Of a stretch of DNA of 61,765 bases, positions 1 to 9,075 are shown piece after piece. The translations under genes and the position numbers were made by a program. A model generated the notes under the pieces. The model saw nothing but the letters and a program-made list of their open reading frames with translations. It searched no databases and had not been told where the DNA came from. Each line of letters starts with the position of its first letter. Positions within the stretch are counted from its first letter, which is position 1. This stretch comes from Bacteroidales bacterium (GTDB lineage Bacteria; Bacteroidota; Bacteroidia; Bacteroidales; UBA932): NCBI GenBank assembly GCA_029009115.1, contig JAQXJU010000050.1, positions 1 to 61,765 on the forward strand. Reading direction: 5' to 3'.

Positions 1-195
1 CTCTTCTTTGTATAGTTTCTATTGTTCTTAGCTTGATCCGACACTCTGATTCCTAATTAAAGAAATCGACGCTCTCGAATTTTCTTGATTCGGTACTATT
101 GCTTGTACTTTTCCTTTCAGTCTTTTCAATGAGCTTTCAAAAAAAGGCGTTAAAAAAACCGGCCCTCGCAGACCGTATCGCCTCCCCTCGTTCGG
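1..195 (-). other. rRNA operon leader, 16S rRNA start at left edge
   Basis: Read on the minus strand, this AT-rich non-coding stretch follows a consensus promoter and ends at position 1 with ...CAAAGAAGAG. In Bacteroidales 16S genes the sequence GAAGAG is directly followed by TTTGATCCTGGCTCAG, so the mature 16S start probably lies within the last ten or so bases or just outside the window. The GCTCATTG sequence at 127-134 (minus) resembles an anti-termination boxA. No convincing reading frame exists here. The identification is inference: no 16S body is visible. The window edge probably coincides with an assembly break at a multi-copy rRNA operon. Confidence 0.7.
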
Positions 196-200
196 GATTG

Positions 201-231
201 CAAAGGTACACACTTTTTTTTATTCTCCAAA
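201..231 (-). promoter_or_regulatory. Strong rRNA-type promoter (TTTG-N19-TACCTTTG)
   Basis: The minus strand carries -33 TTTG at 228-231, a 19-base spacer and -7 TACCTTTG at 201-208, a perfect match to the Bacteroidetes vegetative promoter. Runs of A on the minus strand between about 231 and 263 lie directly upstream and look like an UP element. This fits an rRNA promoter firing leftward out of the window. Confidence 0.85.
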
Positions 232-345
232 CTTTTTTCAAAAACTTTTTCACTTTTTTTGACGCACTCCGATATTCCGCATCGCACCCTTACAAGGTGG
301 AAGGTCTCCGGAGGAGAGCAGCCGTCGCTCAGAGGCAATATATAT

Positions 346-374
346 AAAAAGAGGATGACCTGAAAGTCACCCTC
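346..374 (-). terminator. Intrinsic terminator of groESL
   Basis: On the minus strand, GAGGGTGAC and GTCATCCTC form a nine-pair stem (one G-U pair) with a six-base loop, followed by TTTTT. It lies about 30 bases past the groEL stop codon, so it ends the groES-groEL transcript. Confidence 0.85.
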
Positions 375-403
375 TTATCTTTGCAAGTAAGAGAATCGGT
401 ATC

Positions 404-2026
404 CTACATCATTCCATCACCCTGCATTGCAGGTGCAACAGGATTTTTCTCGGGGATGTCAACCATTCCACATTCGGTGGTGAGGAACATTCCGGCAACA
501 GATGCTGCGTTCTCAAGGGCAACACGTGCCACCTTGGTAGGATCGATAACTCCGGCTTCGTACATATTCTCGTACTGTCCGGTGCGGGCATTGAATCCGA
601 AGTCATCCTCAGCCTCGCGGATTCTGTTGATGATGACAGAGGCATCCTCGCCTGCGTTGGCGGCAATCTGACGGAGAGGCTCCTCAATTGCCTTGGCAAT
701 GATGTGGATACCTGTGGTCTCATCTTCGTTCTCTCCGGCGAGATTCTCGAGAACCTTTACGGCACGGATGTATGACACACCGCCACCGGGCAGATAGCCT
801 TCCTCAACCGCAGCCCTTGTTGCATTGAGAGCATCCTCGATACGGTCCTTCTTCTCCTTCATCTCGACTTCGCTTGTAGCGCCGACATACAGGACGCCCA
901 CGCCACCGGCCAGTTTACCGAGCCTTTCCTGAAGTTTCTCGCGGTCATAGTCGGACTTGGTGGTTTTGATCTGGGCACGAATCTGCTCTACGCGGTCGTT
1001 GATAGCCTGTTTGTCTCCTGCACCGCCGACGATGGTGGTGTTCTCCTTGGTGATGGTAACCTTCTCGGCAGAACCGAGCATATCGGGAGTCATATTCTCG
1101 AAGGTGAAACCGCGCTCTTCGCTCACGACGATTGCACCGGTCAGGGTTGCGATATCCTGAAGCATCTCCTTGCGACGATCGCCGAAGCCGGGAGCCTTGA
1201 CTGCCGCAACCTTGAGGGCACCGCGAAGACGGTTCATCACGAGTCCGCTGAGAGCATTTCCGTCAACATCCTCGGCAATGATCAGAAGTTCCTTGCCGCC
1301 TCTTGCGATGGGCTCGAGAACGGGCATAATATCCTGGATATTGCTGATTTTCTTGTCGGTGATGAGGATGGAAGGATTGTCAAGAACAGCTTCCATCTTC
1401 TCGGTGTCGGTCATAAAGTAAGCGGAGATGTAACCGCGGTCGAACTGCATACCCTCGACGACCTTGACTTCGGTCTCGGTGCCCTTGGCCTCTTCCACGG
1501 TGATGATTCCGTCCTGTTTCACCTTTGACATAGCGTCGGCGATGAGCTTGCCGATGAATGCATCGTTGTTGGCGGAGATTGTCGCTACCTGCTCAATCTT
1601 GGAGTAGTCGGAACCGACCTTCTTGCTCCTCTTCTTGAGGTCTTCGACGACTGCGGCGACCGCCTTGTCGATTCCCCTCTTGAGATCCATAGGATTGGCA
1701 CCGGCGGTAACATTCTTGAGACCCACGTTGATGATGGCCTGCGCCAGCACTGTTGCGGTGGTGGTACCGTCTCCGGCCTGCTCGTTGGTCTTGCTGGCGA
1801 CTTCCTTCACCATCTGGGCGCCCATATTCTCGAAACGGTTCTCCAGCTCAACCTCTTTGGCCACGGTTACACCGTCCTTTGTGATCTGGGGCGAGCCGAA
1901 CTTCTTATCGATGACGACATTGCGCCCCTTGGGGCCGAGAGTAACCTTGACCGCGTTTGCGAGAGCGTCAACTCCGTTCTTCATCAGAGAACGGACTTCC
2001 ATATCGTATTTGATTTCCTTTGCCAT
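404..2026 (-). CDS. groL: 60 kDa chaperonin GroEL
   Basis: This is the ATP-dependent chaperonin subunit that forms the double heptameric ring and folds cytosolic proteins with GroES. The 540-residue product has the usual length. The N-terminus ([14 protein letters not shown]) and the ATP-binding segments [11 protein letters not shown] near residue 30 and [12 protein letters not shown] near residue 86 are intact. The C-terminus is a short MQGDGMM rather than the long Gly-Gly-Met repeat tail of many GroELs. It lies 14 bases downstream of groES in one transcript and is followed by an intrinsic terminator. Identification is certain. Confidence 0.99.
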   Translation of the reverse strand: MAKEIKYDMEVRSLMKNGVDALANAVKVTLGPKGRNVVIDKKFGSPQITKDGVTVAKEVELENRFENMGAQMVKEVASKTNEQAGDGTTTATVLAQAIINVGLKNVTAGANPMDLKRGIDKAVAAVVEDLKKRSKKVGSDYSKIEQVATISANNDAFIGKLIADAMSKVKQDGIITVEEAKGTETEVKVVEGMQFDRGYISAYFMTDTEKMEAVLDNPSILITDKKISNIQDIMPVLEPIARGGKELLIIAEDVDGNALSGLVMNRLRGALKVAAVKAPGFGDRRKEMLQDIATLTGAIVVSEERGFTFENMTPDMLGSAEKVTITKENTTIVGGAGDKQAINDRVEQIRAQIKTTKSDYDREKLQERLGKLAGGVGVLYVGATSEVEMKEKKDRIEDALNATRAAVEEGYLPGGGVSYIRAVKVLENLAGENEDETTGIHIIAKAIEEPLRQIAANAGEDASVIINRIREAEDDFGFNARTGQYENMYEAGVIDPTKVARVALENAASVAGMFLTTECGMVDIPEKNPVAPAMQGDGMM

Positions 2027-2040
2027 AACAAATGTAATTA

Positions 2041-2307
2041 TTAAAGAATTGCCAGAATATCAGACTGCTTGACGATGAGGTACTTCTTGTCTTCGACAGT
2101 TACCTCGGTTCCTGCATACTTGCCATAGAGGACTTCATCGCCCTCCTTGACTTCCATAGGCTCGTCCTTTTTGCCGGGGCCTACTGTGATGACCTTGCCC
2201 TGCTGGGGTTTCTCTTTTGCGGTGTCGGGAAGATAGATTCCCGAAGCTGTCTTGGTCTCAGCCTCCTTGGGCTCGATCAGGACTCTGTCTGCTAAAGGTT
2301 TAATCAT
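2041..2307 (-). CDS. groS: 10 kDa co-chaperonin GroES
   Basis: This 88-residue protein is the heptameric lid of the GroEL chamber. The start [13 protein letters not shown] and the [13 protein letters not shown] segment are typical of the family. The mobile loop around residues 17-33 ([12 protein letters not shown]) contains the GroEL-binding hydrophobic Ile-Tyr-Leu. It is the first gene of the groES-groEL operon. No TAnnTTTG promoter lies upstream; instead there are a sigma-54-like element, a palindrome and a hairpin, suggesting special regulation. Confidence 0.98.
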   Translation of the reverse strand: MIKPLADRVLIEPKEAETKTASGIYLPDTAKEKPQQGKVITVGPGKKDEPMEVKEGDEVLYGKYAGTEVTVEDKKYLIVKQSDILAIL

Positions 2308-2336
2308 AATAATTATTCTGTTTATCAGTTATACTT

Positions 2337-2365
2337 AAAAAGCGCCTCCGCAAACGTGGAGACGC
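2337..2365 (-). terminator. Hairpin with T-run between glyA and groES
   Basis: On the minus strand GCGTCTCC pairs with GGAGGCGC across an eight-base loop and is followed by TTTTT. Its plain reading is the intrinsic terminator of the trmH-GH18-glyA operon. It begins only about ten bases after the sigma-54-like element at 2376-2392, so it would also be the first structure in a groESL leader transcribed from there. Confidence 0.75.
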
Positions 2366-2375
2366 CTTATGTAGA

Positions 2376-2392
2376 ATCAATGTCCGTGCCAG
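2376..2392 (-). promoter_or_regulatory. Sigma-54-like -24/-12 element upstream of groESL
   Basis: The minus strand reads CTGGCACGGACATTGAT. The sigma-54 consensus is YTGGCACGrNNNTTGCW, so the match is complete apart from the C of the -12 GC, which is A here. It is 69 bases upstream of the groES start. Because the -12 GC is normally strongly conserved, function is uncertain. Confidence 0.4.
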
Positions 2393-2405
2393 TGACAAAT
2401 TGTCA
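2393..2405. promoter_or_regulatory. Palindrome TGACAAATTGTCA, possible operator
   Basis: A perfect inverted repeat (TGACAA, one central base, TTGTCA) directly abuts the sigma-54-like element and sits four bases from the glyA stop codon. Position and symmetry suggest a regulator-binding site for groESL, but no known regulator motif is recognised. It is not the CIRCE element. Confidence 0.35.
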
Positions 2406-2408
2406 AAG

Positions 2409-3761
2409 CTAATAACGGTTCAGGGGCGCGCCGGCAGTCATCTGATGAACGCGGCGGGCAACTTCGGCAAGACAGGCTGAATGCTCGGCAAGGGACTGCT
2501 CCTGAGCGGGAGTTAGCGCCTCACCCTTCTTTACGCAGAGAGCCTCTACGTGACTTGCGCAAGATGCGAGTACCGTGTCGATAAGATCCACAATAACAGT
2601 CATATCCTTCTCGACAAAGCCTCTGGAGGTAACTGCGGGCGTACCTATGCGGATACCGCTGGTCTGGAAGGCGCTGCGGTCGTCGAAGGGAACCATATTC
2701 TTGTTGACGGTGATGTCTGCCTTGACAAGTTGGGTCTCGGCAATCCGCCCTGTAACCTGGGGATACTTGCCCCTGAGGTCGAGGAGCAGGAGGTGGTTGT
2801 CGGTTCCTCCGCTGACAACTTTGTAGCCGAGGCGCAGGAATTCGTCGCTCATTGCACGGGCATTAGCGATAACCTGCTTCTGATACTCCACATACTCGGG
2901 CTGGGCTGCTTCGAAGAAGGCTACCGCCTTGGCTGCAATCACGTGTTCCAGAGGGCCTCCCTGAACACCGGGGAAGACATTTGAATCGAGTATCTGGCTC
3001 ATCTTCTTCACAACACCCTTGGGGTTTGTACGGCCCTGGGGGTCATCGAAGTCCTTGCCTATAAGTATCACACCGCCACGAGGGCCGCGAAGAGTCTTGT
3101 GAGTGGTAGAAGTAACTATATGAGCATACTTTACAGGATTCTTGAGAAGCCCTGCGGCAATCATTCCGGCAGTATGGGCCATATCTATCCACAGAAGTGC
3201 CCCTACCTTGTCGGCTATGGCCCGCATCCTAGCGTAGTCCCATTCGCGGGAATATGCCGACGCTCCTCCGATGATGAGCTTGGGACGGCAGGCAAGGGCC
3301 TTTTCTTCCATCACATCGTAATCGACAAGCCCGGTATCGGGATTCAGTCCGTATGGAACCGCATTGTAGAGCATCCCTGACACATTGACAGGAGAGCCGT
3401 GTGACAAGTGTCCGCCTTGCGACAGGTCCAGACCCATAAAGGTATCTCCGGGCTTGAGCACTGCCATTATGACAGCCATATTCGCCTGTGCTCCGGAATG
3501 TGGCTGAACATTTGCCCACTCTGCTCCATAGAGTGACTTCAGACGGTCTATTGCAAGCTGCTCAATCTGGTCAACCACCTCGCAGCCTCCGTAATAGCGC
3601 TTCGAGGGATAACCCTCAGCGTATTTGTTGGTGCAGATGGAGCCCATTGCATCGAGCACACCCTGACTGACATAGTTTTCAGAAGCTATGAGTTCAAGAC
3701 CCGACTTCTGTCTTTCTTCTTCCTTGCGGATGAGATCGAAAATTTGAATATCCTGTTTCAT
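2409..3761 (-). CDS. glyA: Serine hydroxymethyltransferase
   Basis: This PLP enzyme interconverts serine and glycine while loading one carbon onto tetrahydrofolate, feeding purine, thymidylate and methionine synthesis. The 450-residue product shows [11 protein letters not shown] near residue 22 and the PLP lysine at K222 in [13 protein letters not shown]. The reading starts at an ATG 10 bases after the GH18 stop codon, so it is the last gene of the trmH-GH18-glyA transcript, though a promoter inside the GH18 gene cannot be excluded. A hairpin with T-run follows 44 bases past the stop. The family is certain. Confidence 0.98.
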   Translation of the reverse strand: MKQDIQIFDLIRKEEERQKSGLELIASENYVSQGVLDAMGSICTNKYAEGYPSKRYYGGCEVVDQIEQLAIDRLKSLYGAEWANVQPHSGAQANMAVIMAVLKPGDTFMGLDLSQGGHLSHGSPVNVSGMLYNAVPYGLNPDTGLVDYDVMEEKALACRPKLIIGGASAYSREWDYARMRAIADKVGALLWIDMAHTAGMIAAGLLKNPVKYAHIVTSTTHKTLRGPRGGVILIGKDFDDPQGRTNPKGVVKKMSQILDSNVFPGVQGGPLEHVIAAKAVAFFEAAQPEYVEYQKQVIANARAMSDEFLRLGYKVVSGGTDNHLLLLDLRGKYPQVTGRIAETQLVKADITVNKNMVPFDDRSAFQTSGIRIGTPAVTSRGFVEKDMTVIVDLIDTVLASCASHVEALCVKKGEALTPAQEQSLAEHSACLAEVARRVHQMTAGAPLNRY

Positions 3762-3771
3762 ATTGTTTTAA

Positions 3772-5643
3772 CTAGTTTTCATTTATGGCTCTGAGCAGGG
3801 AGCGGGGATTCGAGTATGGCACGTCCTGGGTCAGTTCCCAGATCATCACGCCCTTGTACCCCATGGCCTTGTACCAGTCCCGTTTCATCTTGATTCTCTC
3901 GACAGAATTGAAGGACACGCCGTTCAGAACGTGCGTTGTGACATCTCCCGGTTCGAGCTCAGGCTCGATATCGCGGTACAAGACGGTCTTCTTGGGCTCG
4001 CCCTTTGGCTGGTCCATCACCTGGCCGTAGAAGGACACGCCCGGAACAATCTTGGAATTCGGGATGCCGGCCTCCCTGTACCATTCCAGTATCCCGGCAA
4101 CCATAGGCAGCGGAGTCTGGAGATGCGTTTTCGGATGGAGCTGTCCGTAGAGCATTACCGAAATGTCATCGACCGTCTCCATCAGGGCAGCACCCTGCAG
4201 TGCACATTCCTCACGCCGGGAAAGGGCAGCCGTCAGTATCGACCCCTTCGGCAGATATTTGCGCAGGCTGCGTCCGAGCGCACAGAAGTCTTCGGTGGGA
4301 ACCTTCTTTCCGAGACGGCCGGAGCCTTCCCAGTCCATATCCACCCCGTCGATGGAGTTCTTGCGCACGAATGCGGCGACAGCCCTGGCATAAGCCTCGC
4401 GCTTTTTGGGATCGGTGCCCATCGTATGCATATTGATCACCGAGGCGGAAGCCCCTCCTCCGAGGGCAATCAGCAGTTCCTTGTCTTTACCGAGAATTTC
4501 CCGTACGGTCTGCAAAGCCTTCATATACTGGTCCGTGACGAAGAAATCCCCGTTTTCGTCGGGCCTCATCCCGAAAAAGTACAGCCTGTCCACGTGCCTG
4601 AGGAACTCAAGATCCATCCCGGGTTTGACCCAGGCGCTGTGCAGGTAACCGGCAACGATGAACTTACGATTCTCCGGCACCCGGTATTCGACCAGGGTCC
4701 TGGTAAGCGAACGGGGATCGGAATAGGGAACGTCATAGTTCATCTCCCAGGCCATTATACCCTTGTAGCCCTTGTCCACAACCCAGTTGCGCTTGGCCTT
4801 CATCTCATCCACGCAATTAAAGGAAAGGTCCCCTATCTTACCGGTGGAGGTGTCGCCTTCGGGGAGTCCGGGGAGTATGTCATAGTATCTCAAGGATTTC
4901 TTCCCGCCATCTCCCATTGGGGAAATGCCGTAGAAAGGGACCCCGATCAGCAGCTTGTCACGGGGTATGCCGAGTCTGTCGAAACGGAGCATCCTTTCCT
5001 GAACCTCGTAAAGCGGAGCGTGTAGCCCCTCTTTGTTCAGGGAGCTGTATATCATTATGCTGATATCGTCAACAAGGTCGAGTATATCCTTTGCCTGCTG
5101 TGCCGAATGACTGCTTGAGCCGAGGGCAGCAGTTACGAGACTTCCTTCGGGAAGACCTTCGCGTATCATCCCGAGAAGGTCCCTGAGAGCATCTGTATCC
5201 ACATTCTTGCCGGCTTTCCAGTCGGTTTCCCAGTCCATATCAATCCCGTCGAAGCCGTTCTCGCGGGCAAAGCGGACCGCCGATTCGGCAAAGGCCTTGC
5301 GCTTCACCGGGTCGTCTCCCATCACGTGCATATTCGCGACCTCGGCACCGCCGCCGAGCACAAGAAGCAGTTCCTGCTGCGGGCGCATTGCCGCCTTGAC
5401 CCTGGCCAAGGTTTCCATATACCCGTCCTTGACAAAGAAATTGCCCTCCTTGTCAGGGCTCATTCCGAAATAATAAACCCTGTCTATCCTGGAGAGGGCT
5501 TCAAGGTCCTTGTCGGGAGTGACGTGGCGGAAATGGACGTAACCGGCAGTCATATAGCCGGGCTCTGCGATCTGTCGGGACGAGGCTTGCGCGACGAGAC
5601 AGGCCAAGGCACAGAAAAATGCCGTATAAAATCTGGTTCTCAT
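3772..5643 (-). CDS. Secreted protein with two tandem GH18 domains
   Basis: The 623-residue product starts with a signal peptide (about residues 1-21), then has two homologous glycoside hydrolase family 18 domains at about 29-320 and 328-620. Both keep the DGxDxDxE catalytic motif: DGIDMDWE ending at E139 and DGVDMDWE ending at E439. Each domain also shares GYxH, LGGG, MHxMG and a closing GYKG-(I/V)-M-x-WE block, so the gene arose by internal duplication. GH18 enzymes cleave beta-1,4-linked N-acetylglucosamine in chitin, chitobiose cores of N-glycans or similar polymers; which one cannot be told here. The start overlaps the methyltransferase stop as ATGA, so the two are translationally coupled. 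No lipobox cysteine, carbohydrate-binding module or sorting domain is seen. Confidence 0.88.
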   Translation of the reverse strand: MRTRFYTAFFCALACLVAQASSRQIAEPGYMTAGYVHFRHVTPDKDLEALSRIDRVYYFGMSPDKEGNFFVKDGYMETLARVKAAMRPQQELLLVLGGGAEVANMHVMGDDPVKRKAFAESAVRFARENGFDGIDMDWETDWKAGKNVDTDALRDLLGMIREGLPEGSLVTAALGSSSHSAQQAKDILDLVDDISIMIYSSLNKEGLHAPLYEVQERMLRFDRLGIPRDKLLIGVPFYGISPMGDGGKKSLRYYDILPGLPEGDTSTGKIGDLSFNCVDEMKAKRNWVVDKGYKGIMAWEMNYDVPYSDPRSLTRTLVEYRVPENRKFIVAGYLHSAWVKPGMDLEFLRHVDRLYFFGMRPDENGDFFVTDQYMKALQTVREILGKDKELLIALGGGASASVINMHTMGTDPKKREAYARAVAAFVRKNSIDGVDMDWEGSGRLGKKVPTEDFCALGRSLRKYLPKGSILTAALSRREECALQGAALMETVDDISVMLYGQLHPKTHLQTPLPMVAGILEWYREAGIPNSKIVPGVSFYGQVMDQPKGEPKKTVLYRDIEPELEPGDVTTHVLNGVSFNSVERIKMKRDWYKAMGYKGVMIWELTQDVPYSNPRSLLRAINEN

Positions 5644-6179
5644 AAGTTAAGTATTTTTTTTCGGAATTCCCAAAGCACGATTGAGGCAGCCACAGATATG
5701 TTCAGGGAATGTTTGGTTCCCCATTGGGGTATGACCACCGCGGAATCAGAAAAATCAACCACATCCTGGCGCACCCCATCAACCTCGTTCCCGAGAACGA
5801 GGGCGTACCTTGCGCCGGGATGGACGGGGAAGGCCTCCAGACTCACGGCGGAAACGGTCTGCTCCACGCTGATTATCCCGTAGCCTTCGGCCCTCAGGGA
5901 TTCAACGGCCTCGAGGGTATCGGCAAAATACTGCCAGGGAACAACTTCCTCGGCGCCGAGGGCGGATTTGTGGATTTCAGCCGATGGGGGCACGGCACAG
6001 ATGCCGCATAGACAAATCCGGTCAACCCGGAATGCATCAGATGTGCGGAAAACGCTTCCGACGTTAAAAGCACTGCGCACGTTGTCAAGGACCACGACGA
6101 CACCCGAAGAGGGCGACTGCGCGTATCCGGCGGGGGAAACTCGGCCAAGTTCCGAACTGAGCAACTTGCGGTCTTTCAT
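5640..6179 (-). CDS. TrmH/SpoU-family RNA methyltransferase
   Basis: This 179-residue SPOUT-class enzyme transfers a methyl group from S-adenosylmethionine to a ribose 2'-oxygen of tRNA or rRNA. The three family motifs are present: LDNVRSAFNVGSVFRTSDAF, LVLGNEVDGV and IPQWGTKHSLNISVAASI, which together form the trefoil knot. An upstream in-frame ATG at 6239 would give 199 residues, but a good promoter (-7 box 6188-6195) lies inside that extension, so the ATG at 6179 (MKDRKLL) is preferred. The mRNA would then have only a few leader bases. It heads a transcript with the GH18 gene and glyA. The exact RNA target is unknown. Confidence 0.88.
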   Translation of the reverse strand: MKDRKLLSSELGRVSPAGYAQSPSSGVVVVLDNVRSAFNVGSVFRTSDAFRVDRICLCGICAVPPSAEIHKSALGAEEVVPWQYFADTLEAVESLRAEGYGIISVEQTVSAVSLEAFPVHPGARYALVLGNEVDGVRQDVVDFSDSAVVIPQWGTKHSLNISVAASIVLWEFRKKILNL

Positions 6180-6187
6180 ACGAGGTC

Positions 6188-6218
6188 CAAAGATAGTAAA
6201 AAACAACATCAGAACAAT
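6188..6218 (-). promoter_or_regulatory. Promoter of trmH-GH18-glyA
   Basis: On the minus strand ATTG (6215-6218), 19 bases and TATCTTTG (6188-6195) fit the Bacteroidetes consensus with one change in the -33 box. The last base of the -7 box is only eight bases from the ATG at 6179, predicting an almost leaderless mRNA. Confidence 0.75.
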
Positions 6219-6256
6219 GAAAAAAGACCGGCAAGGCATCTGACGCCCGGCCGGTC
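6219..6256 (-). terminator. Intrinsic terminator of ppdK
   Basis: GACCGGC and GCCGGTC (6226-6232 with 6250-6256) enclose an inner GGC/GCC stem, and the minus strand continues with TTTTTT. It sits about 30 bases past the ppdK stop. Confidence 0.85.
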
Positions 6257-6284
6257 ATTATAGGGGAACTGCAGTCTCCCGCAA

Positions 6285-9011
6285 TCAACCGTTCTGCCTG
6301 ATTGCTGCCTGAGCCGCCGCAAGACGTGCGATAGGCACGCGGAAAGGTGAGCAGCTGACATAGTCGAGACCGATTCTGTTGAAGAAGTTGATGGAATCGG
6401 GGTCTCCACCGTGCTCTCCGCAGATACCGCACTTAAGGTCGGGCCTCTTGCTGCGTCCACCCTGGACACCGTACTCAACGAGCTTGCCTACGCCCTTGAC
6501 ATCGATGGTCTGGAAAGGATCGGCATCGAGAATCTTGTTTCCGAGGTAGTTACCCATAAATGTACCTACATCGTCGCGGCTGAAGCCGAAGGTCATCTGG
6601 GTAAGGTCGTTTGTACCGAAGGAGAAGAACTCGGCGGTACGGGCCATACGGTCAGAAGTAAGGGCTGCGCGGGGGATCTCGATCATTGTGCCGAAGTGAT
6701 ACTCGATCTGCTGCTTGAAGTTATTCTCGACCTCAACGCGAATCTTCTCGCAGTGAGCCTTCTGGAACTCAAGTTCGCGGGCAGATACGGTAACCGGAAT
6801 CATAATCTCGGGCTGAGGATGGAAACCTTCCTGCTGAAGCTCTGCCGCGGCGGTGAAGATTGCCCTGTACTGAGTCTCGGCGATAAGAGGATAGGTAACG
6901 TGGAGACGCACTCCCCTGTGGCCCATCATAGGGTTGACCTCGTGGAGGTTCTCGCCTCTCTTGTCTATCTCTGAAACAGAAACTCCGAGTTCGGCTGCAA
7001 GCTCGGCCCTCTTGTCCTCTCCCTTGGGAACGAACTCGTGCAGAGGGGGATCGAGCAGACGGAACACGACGGGTTTGCCGTCCATAATCTTCATAGTTGC
7101 CTTGACCGAAGCCGTAATGAAGGGTTCGAGTTCGTCGAGGGCTGCCTTTCTCTCGTCGTCGGTGTCGCACATAATCATCTTGCGGAGCTTGGAGAGAGGG
7201 AGCTCGGAATTCTTGCCGTAGAACATATGCTCGATACGGAAGAGACCTATTCCTTCGGCACCGAAGGACAGAGCCCTTGCTGCATCCTCGGGTGTATCGG
7301 CATTGGTGCGGATACCAAGACGGCGGAACTTGTCAACTATGCTCATAAACTTGATGAAGAGAGGGTTCTCGCTTGCATCCATAGTATCGATGCGGGTTCC
7401 GTAAACAGCACCCTTGGCACCGTTCAGGGACACCCAGTCGCCTTCCTTATATACGTTGTCACAGCCGTCGAAGCGCACGCAGCGTCCTTCGAAGTCGATC
7501 TTCATAGCTTCGCAACCCACGATGCAGCACTTGCCCCATCCACGGGCTACCAGTGCAGCGTGAGAGGTCATACCTCCGCGTGTGGTGAGGATACCGGCAG
7601 ATGCACGCATACCCTCGATGTCCTCGGGCGAAGTCTCCTCACGGACGAGGATAACCTTCTGTCCCTTTGCAGCGGCTGCCATTGCGGCTTCGGAAGTGAA
7701 TACGAGGGTTCCCACGGCTCCACCGGGAGATGCGGGTAGGCCCTTGGCAATGACCTCGGCCTTCTTCTCGGACGAGGGGTCGAGAATAGGATGAAGAATC
7801 TCGTCGAGCTGGGCGGGAGCGACTCTCATAACGGCAGTCTTCTCGTCGATCATACCCTCGGAGAGCATATCCATAGCCATCTGGAGTGCTGCAAGTCCGG
7901 TGCGCTTTCCGATACGGCACTGAAGCATATAGAGCTTCTTGTCCTGGATGGTGAACTCGATGTCCTGCATGTCGTGGAAGTGGTCTTCGAGCCTCTTGCG
8001 AATGGCGTCGAGCTCGGCATAGACCTCGGGCATTGCGGACTCGAGGCTCTCCAGATGCCTGTTATGGTCGGTCTTGGTGGCCTCGTTGAGGGGGTTGGGG
8101 GTGCGGATACCTGCAACTACGTCTTCTCCCTGGGCATTGATGAGCCACTCTCCGTAGAACTTGTTGTCTCCGGTTGCGGGGTTGCGGCTGAAGGCTACTC
8201 CGGTTGCGGAGGTGTTGCCCATATTTCCGAACACCATAGACTGTACGTTCACGGCTGTACCCCAGTCATCAGGAATTCTTTCGATACGGCGGTATGCAAT
8301 GGCCCTCTTTCCGTTCCATGATTTGAAGACGCCACCAATAGAACCCCAGAGCTGGTCTTCGGCTGTATCGGGGAAGTCAACTCCGAGAACCTCCTTGATG
8401 CGGACCTTGAAACGCTCGCAGAGTTCCTTGAGTTCGTCGGCAGTGATGTCGGTATCGGACTTGTAGCCCTTTGCCTCCTTGAGCTCGCCCATCATACGGT
8501 CGAGCTGCTGACGTATTCCCTGTCCGTCTTCGGGCTCGATTCCCTCGGCCTTTTCCATAACGACGTCGGAGTACATCATAATGAGACGCCTGTAGGCATC
8601 ATATACGAAACGGGGGTTTCCGGTCTTTTCAATCATTCCGGGGATGGTGGCGGAGCAGAGGCCTATGTTGAGGATGGTATCCATCATTCCGGGCATCGAG
8701 GATCGGGCACCGGAGCGGCAGCTCACCAGAAGAGGGTCGCTTTCGTCGCCGAACTTCTTTCCCATAAGTTCCTCAGTTGCCTTGAGGGCAGAAGCAACCT
8801 CTGCCTTGAGGTCATCCGAATAACCGCCGCCGAGTGCATAGTACTCGGCACAACACTCTGTTGTAATAGTAAAACCGGCAGGAACAGGCATCCCGAGCCT
8901 GGACATCTCTGCCAGATTGGCTCCCTTTCCACCAAGGAGCTCGCGCATCGAGCCGTATCCTTCGGCAGTCTTGCCTCCGAAGCGATAAACTCTCTTTTTC
9001 ATTTCTGTCAT
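6285..9011 (-). CDS. ppdK: Pyruvate, phosphate dikinase
   Basis: PPDK interconverts pyruvate + ATP + phosphate and phosphoenolpyruvate + AMP + pyrophosphate. In anaerobes it often works as a PPi-linked glycolytic or gluconeogenic step. The 908-residue product has full family length: N-terminal ATP-grasp domain (GGKGANLAEMSRLGMPVPAGFTI near residue 27), the swivelling phosphohistidine domain with TRGGMTSHAA and catalytic H484, and the C-terminal PEP/pyruvate TIM barrel ending with CGICGEHGG. It appears monocistronic, with a -7 box at 9063-9070 and a terminator after the stop. The ATG at 9011 was kept; a second ATG at 9002 is equally plausible. Confidence 0.97.
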   Translation of the reverse strand: MTEMKKRVYRFGGKTAEGYGSMRELLGGKGANLAEMSRLGMPVPAGFTITTECCAEYYALGGGYSDDLKAEVASALKATEELMGKKFGDESDPLLVSCRSGARSSMPGMMDTILNIGLCSATIPGMIEKTGNPRFVYDAYRRLIMMYSDVVMEKAEGIEPEDGQGIRQQLDRMMGELKEAKGYKSDTDITADELKELCERFKVRIKEVLGVDFPDTAEDQLWGSIGGVFKSWNGKRAIAYRRIERIPDDWGTAVNVQSMVFGNMGNTSATGVAFSRNPATGDNKFYGEWLINAQGEDVVAGIRTPNPLNEATKTDHNRHLESLESAMPEVYAELDAIRKRLEDHFHDMQDIEFTIQDKKLYMLQCRIGKRTGLAALQMAMDMLSEGMIDEKTAVMRVAPAQLDEILHPILDPSSEKKAEVIAKGLPASPGGAVGTLVFTSEAAMAAAAKGQKVILVREETSPEDIEGMRASAGILTTRGGMTSHAALVARGWGKCCIVGCEAMKIDFEGRCVRFDGCDNVYKEGDWVSLNGAKGAVYGTRIDTMDASENPLFIKFMSIVDKFRRLGIRTNADTPEDAARALSFGAEGIGLFRIEHMFYGKNSELPLSKLRKMIMCDTDDERKAALDELEPFITASVKATMKIMDGKPVVFRLLDPPLHEFVPKGEDKRAELAAELGVSVSEIDKRGENLHEVNPMMGHRGVRLHVTYPLIAETQYRAIFTAAAELQQEGFHPQPEIMIPVTVSARELEFQKAHCEKIRVEVENNFKQQIEYHFGTMIEIPRAALTSDRMARTAEFFSFGTNDLTQMTFGFSRDDVGTFMGNYLGNKILDADPFQTIDVKGVGKLVEYGVQGGRSKRPDLKCGICGEHGGDPDSINFFNRIGLDYVSCSPFRVPIARLAAAQAAIRQNG

Positions 9012-9062
9012 TTGTACTTCTTTTAAAAATCGGCGCGAATTTAAGACAAATCACGCAGATTA

Positions 9063-9070
9063 CAAAATTA
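9063..9070 (-). promoter_or_regulatory. -7 box for ppdK
   Basis: TAATTTTG on the minus strand matches TAnnTTTG and lies 52 bases before the ppdK start, just after the phoH stop. No TTTG stands at the right spacing, so support is partial. Confidence 0.4.
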
Positions 9071-9075
9071 TTAGG

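Noticed and set aside
376..383. TATCTTTG on the plus strand pointing antisense into groEL
   Set aside because: No -33 box at any suitable spacing, and it overlaps the groEL terminator region; a chance match in AT-rich sequence.
2308..2408. CIRCE/HrcA operator or sigma-32 promoter for groESL
   Set aside because: No TTAGCACTC-N9-GAGTGCTAA and no CTTGAAA/CCCCAT pair is present.
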